In this document: piece after piece, positions 9,611 to 19,200 of the stretch | How positions within the stretch are numbered: the stretch's first letter is position 1 | Layout: each line of letters opens with the position of its first letter | Assembly (NCBI GenBank): GCA_002633005.1 | Contig: NMRA01000117.1 | Location: 250,001-272,691, forward strand | DNA length: 22,691 nucleotides | Reading direction: 5' to 3' | Origin: Phoronis australis | Lineage: Eukaryota > Phoronida > Phoronidae | Notes under the pieces: generated by a model | Database searches by the model: none | What the model was told of the DNA's origin: nothing | The model's input: only the letters and a program-made list of their open reading frames with translations | Translations under genes and position numbers: made by a program

Positions 9611-9687
9611 TCAGCCCCAAAGCAGATTTGAACCATAAACCTTTGTGTTTGCAACTAATGCTCTACTGACGAGCTAAATTGCACTCA
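9611..9687 (-). mobile_element. tRNA-like pseudogene or SINE head
   Basis: On the minus strand the sequence has an A box TAGCTCGTCAGTAGAGCA (9659-9676) and a B box GGTTCAAATCT (9624-9634) at normal tRNA spacing. The anticodon arm is imperfect and the invariant U before the anticodon is G, so a working tRNA is unlikely. Confidence 0.6.
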
Positions 9688-9689
9688 TT

Positions 9690-10093
9690 TAAAGACCGAC
9701 TATTTTAAGTATATTTAACTGGTAAAGCCACTGGTCTTAATTCCAGCAAATGTCGGACAACGGCGAGAATTGTGACAATTTGTAAAAAAATCACAAAACC
9801 ACAATGAAGTATTTTATAGCCCTGCTCAAAGCTAATAACTTCAAAAAAATCAACCTCATCCAACAATTATCCAAAAATGTGTTTTTAGTCCAGGACGTAA
9901 AAACAATAAATAAATGTGGCCAAGAACTGATTTAAATAAATGTGGTTTTAAGACTTGGAGAAATTATAAATAATAATATGAGCAACATTCTGTTTGAAGC
10001 AAGATTTCATGTACGCAAGCTTTGTAACTGCATAATTCTTACACCGATTCTCAAACAGCAATTGTCAAGTCTTATCAAAAGCTTTCACCAACA
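9690..10093 (-). other. Probable RIOK3 3' untranslated region
   Basis: This AT-rich sequence lies downstream of the RIOK3 stop. A variant signal (TATAAA on the minus strand, 9813-9818) and a canonical one (AATAAA on the minus strand, 9522-9527) are both possible ends. Neither can be chosen from sequence alone. Confidence 0.4.
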
Positions 10094-10243
10094 CTAAATA
10101 TCATCAATGTTTTCCACAGTTCCTTCCTTTGTTTTAATAAGACCCTCGCTTCCTGATGTCTTATCGAAGAAATAATCAAAGTGATACTCCTTTCTCCTTT
10201 CACCATGGCTTAGGTAAAATTCTTGTTTCTCATATTCTTGAAT
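10094..10243 (-). CDS. RIOK3: RIOK3 last coding exon, divergent C-terminus
   Basis: The minus-strand acceptor is taatttcag. It encodes [20 protein letters not shown], an acidic-aromatic middle and VENIDDI, with stop TAG at 10094-10096. It is in frame with EEFLAQ of the previous exon. The tail is not obviously similar to the vertebrate tail. Confidence 0.85.
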   Translation of the reverse strand: MQEYEKQEFYLSHGERRKEYHFDYFFDKTSGSEGLIKTKEGTVENIDDI

Positions 10244-13200
10244 CTGAAATTACAAATTGCACCAATTGGTTAGGAGTTGGCAGTGAATTTAGTTATCAAG
10301 AGACTGTGAACGATGTTTCTGTGATACTGTGAAATGGCATTAATACCATAGCATGAGCATATCTGTGAACAGCAATTTGAAGCCCACTGTGTATGTGATT
10401 TCGTTGTTTTAAGACTGTTTTGAATAGCAAAGTTAGTCCAAAATCGCAAACGAGAGCAGTGAAGTCCATAGAATTTGAGTAACCACCAAGTAAAAATTTT
10501 AATAACCAACACTGCAAGATGTGTTGCAGGAAGCCAAACATGAAGTAAACGTCACATCTACAAAACTATGTCACAGAAAAGATTGACAACCAGCTATTGC
10601 ATACAGACACAACCGTGAGGACTCAAATTGAAAAAAATCTTGATCTGGTGACAGGAAATGTTGTTCGGAAATCCCGTCATTCATAACCAATCACCAAGTT
10701 TAGAGCAAGTATACATCAACTAATCACCTACAGTAAAAATTTGGGAAAAAACAATAGCTAAAATTGCCATATTTCTATTTATCAGATGCTTACCACATTC
10801 CTGCAAATGCTCAAACGTTGTTTGGTAATAGCTACAGTATACAAACCATGCCAGAAGCAAAGTAAATTTTCCTTTGTTGAGAAATTTGTGTCACAAACTG
10901 AAGAACTTTTACTGTGAACAGTATACAAGTTTCTACACAAAATTGAGAATCACATTTCAGACAACCAATGTCAGCTCACCTGTGCCAAAAATTCCTCTCC
11001 CTCTCCCTGCAGAGACATCCCAGTTATTTGGTTAAATAATTCATACTGACTAAAGGCTTCAGGGACTCCAAGTTTAGAGAAAAACTGAAAGAAAAGCAAC
11101 AGATTTACAAACATGTCCTAATTTGTCATTACCAAGATGGCCCACAAAATGACACCTTAAATTGAACAATTGTATGAAACTGTAAACAAATCCATGAGGC
11201 TTTAAGATATTTGTAGGGCAAGGTACCAGAATATTTGAAAATTGACACCATACCGATAAAGTTGCTTTGATTCTGATAGGTGTTCGAAACCATTACCAAA
11301 TACTACCACAAAACATAACTTACAAACTCGGAACATGGACGGTGTTTTAATTGATTTCAGCAGTACCCACGACTGCAGTTTGGTCACAAGTTGGTAGCCT
11401 AACTTTGTTTCGAACTCAAAACTAGTAACAATACAAATGCTCACGCATCATTTCCTTATTTGAATGAGACAAAATGCGCCCAAACTTATGATCATCTGAC
11501 GACATTTACTACCAGCAGTTGTAATGGTACTTCTTCTAAAGCGACTATAAACCCCCCTTCAGTCCAAGAAGCGAACTTTTGATTTAGTCCACCAACCACT
11601 TCAACATTGCCTTCAATGAGAAGTGATTTCTGACTTTGCAAAGAACGACAGTTTCTTGAGACCATGTCCGGCAAATAAAATGAAACTTGCAAGACAAGGT
11701 ATGACAATAGTTTTGTTCACCAAAATTATGACATCAAATAAAGAATTTTTTATCAGGCAACATGTAGTTTGCAAACAAGTGTAATTTGTTGCATTGCAAG
11801 ATATTAGAATATGGTGACGGAATAAAACCCTGACAAAAGAATCAAGCTAACAAACTGATTAAAAAATAGATTTACGTATGCCTAAATTTTAATACAGAAA
11901 AACAAAAAAGCTCCTCGACCAACATACCCCAGAGACGTTAGTACAATCGCGTAGTAAGAACTCGTAAGCGTGAGGATGAGACAGGTCGACTGCTTGACTG
12001 ACATCAATAAGGTATATACTGCCATTGTGCCACAGAATGTTGTATTCACTGAGATCAGCATGCACCAGTCTACAGTCTGAGTACAGCTTCACCATGGCCT
12101 GTTTGGGAAGAACAACAAAGAAAACACTTTTAGTGAAAATAACTTCTAAGTCGAGTAGGAATTGACTTAGTTCCTAGACAGCAAACATCTGTAAAACACC
12201 TATAAAGCTTAAAAACACATTCTGGGGTTACAAAAGCTTTTAAGGTGATTTGAACACTGACTAAGAACAGAGAGCACAGGATGTGCAAGATTTTTTTTAA
12301 TACATTTTATTTCTAAATACACTAATATTTACAAACAATAAGACTGCTTAACCCTTATGTGGTCAACGTTCAGACTTCAGCATGGCCTGTTCACAACATT
12401 CCTGAAAGCAATCATTTTTTCTAGGGCTTGTTTTGCTGAATCGTTGTTATAGCTGGAAAAACTGCGACGCTGCCCAAAAACAGTACAGGACATGGTTCTT
12501 TTGTCATGTACACAGAGACAAACTGGAGTCTTTTTTCAGACTTGATACAATATCTCAGTTTGCTAGTGACAGAACACCATCAACTCAACTAAGCATTCAC
12601 TTAACTTTAGTTGAATGTGAAAGTAATATCATGTGTTACACTACTAACAACGTATCAAATGCGACGGTGTTACATGCAAGAGAAACACAGAGCATTGCTA
12701 TCCACCCACCACGTACATGGCAAATAACCAAGATACAAGGGCTGATCATTTTTAAACATTGCTATGCATTAGAGTGAGCAACACTTGCAACAGTCTGAGG
12801 CTGCAATGCTAGTCACCCGGAAATTGACAAAAAATGCAATCCTGGTAGATAATGAGACTGCCAAAGAGCAAACTAAAATTACCACTAGGGGGTACTACAG
12901 CAGCCGGATCTATCTAATCATCAATGCCAGTCATGTTTACCTTAATAGAAACTCATTGCCGTGATTCTTCATGGAGTTTTGGTAGACAGAGTGGTAGATA
13001 CCAAAAGTGAATACCAAACTAATAACACTGCTAATAGGGAGCAAATAACAAGTTCGAGCAGCCCCAAAATGAGCTAGTGCTGCCCTCTCTTAACTAAAAT
13101 CTTATCTGTCAAATTTCATGAAGATCCTTCATCAAACTTGAATGATATTGAGGCAAATGCAGAAAAACTAAACCCGTCACTAGGAGGCGTAATAGTAGTC

Positions 13201-16200
13201 AAACTCTTCAAAAATCAACACCAGCCAATTTTGTGCAACGATTCTCAAATAGTTTAGCAGAAAGGCAGATGCTACAAACAAAACCAAAATACAAAAATTG
13301 CTACTAGGGTGTGCAGAGCAAGCCACAGTCATTGTGACAAAAAAGCCAAAATTGTCACAAAGAGGCACACCAAAAGGGGCACACCAAAGAGGCACACCAA
13401 AAGGGGCACACCAAAAGGGGGATTCCTCAGAAAGTCAACGCAAGCCAAAGTCTTGCTAACAGGAACACACAAACTTAATTCCATGGTGATTTTTTGAACA
13501 ACTTGGTTGATATCAAGGCAAGCACAAAAGAGAAAACTGCTACCAGGGAGATTAGCAGTAGTTAGGTTTTTTCAAACACTGTCAGCCACAAACACATCCG
13601 TCAAATTTCACAATATTCTTTACTGTGCTCCATAGACATTGAGGCAGGTGTAAAAAACTAAAACTCCCACCATGGGGCATAGTGGTCTGAAGATCGCCAT
13701 CGATGCTTCATAAACAGGAAAATGTCCCTCAAATTTCAGGATGATCATTCGAACCCTTAGACAGATAGAGATGCGGATGATAAAATAGACATCAAAATGC
13801 TACTGTCACAAGGGGGCACAGCAATAGACAAGTAAGGCTGAACATTTATGGGTAGCGTCATCTCGTTGATAGAAAAACAATCCTGAGTTCTTTTTTTTTA
13901 AGATCCAGCAAGTGACTTAGTAAAGGCAAGGGCAAAAACTTAAAGTCAACATCAATAGTTGGATCCCACAGAGATGACGGCAATATGCACCCAAGTGGGC
14001 ACAGAAACATAGACACAAGTTCAGTTTTAGGAACCAAACAGGGCAGCACATTGCCTGAAATGTTTTACCATTTCACAACCACTAAGTAGACAACCTACCT
14101 GTATAGTCTGCTGGTAAGCTGTGCAGGCTTGCTCTGAGGACAACTGGGCGTTCTTTAGTTTGACTGCAGGCACTTGGTCGTGACCAATGAAAGACATGAC
14201 AAGGATGTGCTTCTTTAGTATAACAACCTCCGGACATGGAACACCACATCTGCGCATGCTAAGACAACACAAAAGAGTGGCTTTATAAATATAAACATAC
14301 CAAAACCACATGGAAGGTGCTGCTGTTACTTCATAGCAAAATTGTTGTTCAAGCAAGCGCACTGAAATCATTCATAGGCTTGTATGTAAAATACTACCAA
14401 GAAAATTGTTGAGGAAAATTACACTATATCAAACCTTATCATATAACCTTACAGCCAATCAGAGGACAGAAGTACGAATGGTAGTCTTATTATATCAGAT
14501 GATCTGTATCAAAACTTATTGTATCATCCCTTCATACAATCAGAGGACAGGTTGTCTTATGATATCAGATGAGCTTACAGGTTCAAATTGATCATCTCTT
14601 TCTCAGCCCACATTTTGATCACTTTTCTTGGATTCTGCTTTTTGAATTCATCTTTGGCGAATCTGTAATCCCCTTTGATGTATGAAGCTCTACTCTTGAA
14701 CTCATTCAGTGTCGTCTTAAATACCTTCAGTACACACTCTGATGGGATCTCTCTGTCCTCCACTCTGAATGAAAATAGAAAAATTGAGCCAATCCATCCC
14801 ATGCTTAAAACATCCACAATCAAACACAAATCAACACAGAATATGATATGACTTGACATTAAAATGTCATAACACACTAAATAGTCTTAAAGTGCATTGA
14901 CATGGGTTGATGAAGAAAGTTTTCCAATACGCAAGACTTATCCTTGGAAGACCCAAAATATAGTAAAAAGATGAAGCAGAATTTGTCCAAAAAATATTTA
15001 CCAAAATACAACAATGTTGTGCTTTGCTTCGATTATATTACTACTGATCATTAATAACCCTCTCATAGTGATGGCATGAAAAGAGGCAACGCATATAGTA
15101 CTGTGGATAAATACAGTCCAAGACAAAAGTAATCAGACCGTCTCCCCCGTAATACAAGCTAATCCTGTTGACAGCAAAAATTACTGGTAATAATTTTTAG
15201 GCCTGCAAAACTCTATTTACAGAATGGCTTAACCAACTTGCTTATTTTCCTGTTAATTCACGACGGGGAATAACGGGTCATTTCGTATAAATATTCTTGG
15301 CTTGTACCCTACCCAAAAAACTAATATTAATGAACTAAGAATAAATCCTTCAAAGGCTATCACTTTGCTACAATGTATCCCTAAGTACAAAGGCTATCAC
15401 TTTGCTACAATGTATCCCTAAGTACAAAGGCTATCACTTTGCTACAATGTATCCCTAAGTACAATGTATCGCATTACATACTTGCCACCAGTGGCATGGA
15501 ACACAACTGACTCTTTGCCTGTACTGATGACACCATTGATGTTGTCAAGGATACCAGAGTTCACTAGTTTATACATGGCCAGTCTAGTCTTAGGATCAAC
15601 TGCGTGTTCCTAAAAACAGAATATGGAAAAGAAACATAGACTGCAGTGTAAATCTCAAATGTCACACATAGATCTAAAATTCACTCAGAACCAGGAGAGA
15701 AATCCTAGATCATTTAGTCTCAAAAGCAAAGAGCACTTTCACACAGATCCACCCCTACTAAATGTGAAACCACATATCCAACAAAACTTATTTTATTGTA
15801 ATATTGCATTGTATGTAATGGCACTATTACTGTAAACAGCTTTAAAAACAACACTAGTCCTGTTTTCAGCATTTCTAATTGTCAAAATGCTTCAATTAAA
15901 GCAGGCTACTAACCGCTATAAAACTAGTCTGTCTGTTAGTAATTGAGGATATTAGATGTAAAGAGCAGCTTAACATTGCGATTAGCGTATTTTTTCTTTC
16001 TTAGCAAAGAAAATGAAGAAATGTCAACGGAAACATCTCTGTAATCTAAAACCTCTCATCAGCTGCCATGTAAACACTACGCCAATCATGTTTGTCAACA
16101 TCAAAGTTATAAACAACTATAAGTTGAAAATATAAATAAAGTTTGTATTATTTGAAAAACCTTGATAAGAAAGCAACTTACTAACTGAATTCATAAATGT

Positions 16201-19200
16201 AATCATGTCAAATTGGGAAAGCAAATATGCTATACTGAAAACATTTTATATACTAAATATATGTTCGCCAATAGTGAAATATATACGAAAACACTTTAGT
16301 TTTCATACAACCTCATCAGAGATATTGTTAAAAATGTCGCTGTATAATTGTGACTTTAAATCCTTCATTATCACCATGACTACATACTGTAGTGGAGTGC
16401 TCCTTCTTCTCGTGTAGTCGAGCGCTTCTCTTGGCCTCGGCAATAGAGTGCACCTTCAGTTTGTTGTAGACATGGTTGGGTAACTTCATGTCAATACCTC
16501 GACCATCGCCCGTCTCAAACTCAGGAGGGAACTAGATAGAACAAGACAGTGCAATGAATAGTCAGTATGGATATGTACTTGAAGCACAAATTTGAAACAT
16601 CTTAGTACTTTTCCTTTCGCACACTTCTTTTCTTTTTAAAAATATGAGCACAGCCCCAAAAATCGATCTCGCATTATATCCAGGTTCTCATTCACTCCCT
16701 TGTACACATTCACTAGTGAGACCGAGTGCACCACCAACAGTATGATTCTAGGGCTGCTTATTAATATTACAAAAATAGCTGTTAGGAACTCCAAAGATAC
16801 ACAGGCAAACATAACAAATAAACACCATGAGGCACAACAGTAGTAGAATCTGTCTGAAAAACATGTTGCCATATTCACAGGAACACACTTGTCAAATTTC
16901 ACAAAGATCCTGCAATGAGATATGGATGGAAAAAACGAAATTACCACCAGGAGGTGCCACCCATCCAGAAATTAATGTCACTCATGCTGTTGTCAACAGG
17001 AAAGCATCTACCAATTTTCTAAATGATCCTTTAAGCAGTTAAATAGATGTAGACATTGACGCCAAAAACCTCGAAGATAATGGAGTGGCTGCTTGGTGGC
17101 TGAAAATACAGAGGTGTTGTCATCTCCTCAATAGAAACCTAGTAGCCATATTTCCTGAAAATACAGCACGCATCACGAATTGTTAGCCAACCAGCAGCCA
17201 GCTGCAGTGCCAACTCATAACCTGATCCCCCCAGCCGACTCTACAGCCGACCTTAATTGCCGACCGGCCATCAGCCGACCCGCTGGTCGGCTGCTATTTT
17301 TAGGCGAGAGTAGCAGTTCTGTAATAGGTTGTCAGGCTGATACCACTTTGTGTGCCGATACATATTCGTCTCGGCACAGAGTCAAATAAATTAACCTAGT
17401 TTTACTGTCATCAGTTGTGTAACACCACTAATTCGAAGGTTGAAGGCAAGCAGTAATATTGAACGTTGGATTACGGACAATGCAACAAGTTTTGGATTAC
17501 AAAACGTGAAAGTTTTCTTTACACTTGATCTTTTGACTCGAGATGTTAACAAGTTGCATTAGATTGGCTGCTTCCCAGTCAATCAATACAACACCGTAGT
17601 CATTTTGTAAACGCAGCTATTTTTTTGACAGTCTGCGCCCACACTTGTCTTTTTTGTGTTACTCCGAACTGCATCTTTTTGCGTTTTTAAAATTCTTCAC
17701 GGGTCTCCTATCACGCGCTCATGATGATGCGATAGTGAGTGAGTTGTTACACCGAAGAGCTCTTTCTCTGGGGATTTTATTTTCATAGTATTAATATGAT
17801 TAACCCTTGCAGTAAAGGCGCGAAATACACGATCATGTATGCACTAAACCCACAGACTTGGAAGGCTCTAACTTCGAAATCATATGGTTACGATTTGCAT
17901 GAACTTAGACAGTGACATCAAACACGGAATAACCACTGTTGAGGCTACAACCAATTCTAGCTTTGCGCATTCCGTTTTCATGCATCTGGGATGTTAAAAT
18001 CTGCGCTAGTTACATGTATCAGTTGGTCGTTTACGTTGTTCCAAAAATAAACATTTTCTGTCAGCAACATATTGACAAATTATATAAAATGAAACAATAT
18101 TGAACAGGAAGATGTGAATACATGGTGAAGAGGTATTTGTTGCTACGTGGCATTTGTGCAAGAATCGCCTTTTTGATGACGGACACAACGTATCAAAAAG
18201 ATCAGTAAAATATCTATTTCGCGAGTTTAGAAAAGGAGAAAGTGTCAAGCGAAAACCTTACAAACAATGCGCAAAAAACAGAATACTATGAAACGTTTTT
18301 TTTTTGATTTAGTAATAGTATGAACAATGGGTAGTTATGTGCTTTTGTAATATTGTATCCTTTGTAGATGCCTGGTGTAAATGGCTCAGAGTGATATTAT
18401 GTAAGCCTTATTATCCTCTATGGCTTAACAACTATGTATCTTCATTCATGCCTGTAATAGAGGTACTCCCATGATCATCAAGCATTTGTATGTTTTTATT
18501 CTGATCATCAGGTGTGCTTCGAATGTACAATTAGTAATCATACTTTTGCAGAGGTTCATAACAAATGGATTCATTATACCCAGCAAATATTTTTTGCAAC
18601 TGTCGATCTGCATATTAGGTATGCATATTACATCATACCTCATCTCAGAATAACCTGCTATCAATCATGGTAGAAAAAATTATTTGTATCATTGCCACAA
18701 GAGGTTAACAAAAGCAGTCAGTGTCTGTAACTGTTCTGTCTACATTGTTGATGAATAAACGTAGGACAAAATCAATTTTTATAACATTGATTCATGCCAA
18801 AGGTTTGAAATAGCACCCTCTTAAGAGTTTTGACTTGCCCACTAGAATCGATGCACTAAACTTATACAAGTTGTTTTTTAACCTGTGTCATAGAACTGAA
18901 AATTGTATGCGTTTTCGTTTGCGAGAGTACTCTTTTTGAATCACTGGGTTAATCATATTTACGCTCTCCATGAAAACGCAGACTACCTGGGAACTTTTCT
19001 TTAGGATTACATGTACCGAGTTACTCTGAAGATTTTATTTTCAGAGTTTTACCCCTTGGAGTAGACACAAAACGCGAAGTATTGTGTTCTTACTCCAAAT
19101 GGCTGGGAAGGCTCTAGCCTTGGTACAAAGCTGTTTACTAAATCAAATATACAACTTAGTGCCAATGTAGGTAAAAGCTGACCAAATGAAGTCTTCCTTG

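Larger units (their letters stand above)
12099..14098 (-). other. RIOK3 intron with a tandem array
   Basis: This 2 kb intron has about 730 nt of unrecognised sequence on its 3' side (12099-12830), apart from a decoy acceptor at 12387-12388. The repeat array fills 12830-14005. A plus-strand open stretch at 12433-12777 has no recognisable protein motif. Confidence 0.7.

Noticed and set aside
9611-9687. A functional tRNA gene
   Set aside because: A and B boxes are good, but the anticodon arm is mismatched and the invariant U33 is missing; a SINE head or pseudogene fits better.
11492-11707. Minus-strand open frame of 71 codons with protein-like wording
   Set aside because: It lies in the intron between two RIOK3 exons that join in frame without it, and it matches no family I know.
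12433-12777. Plus-strand open frame of 114 codons in a RIOK3 intron
   Set aside because: No recognisable motif, no splice or promoter context, antisense to an intron; length is compatible with chance.
16636-16947. Minus-strand open frame of 103 codons
   Set aside because: It runs through array units and falls apart in the other units, so it is not a conserved protein.
18446-18664. Overlapping open frames on both strands inside the 3.2 kb element
   Set aside because: Short, no transposase signature, and not preserved between the two internal modules.
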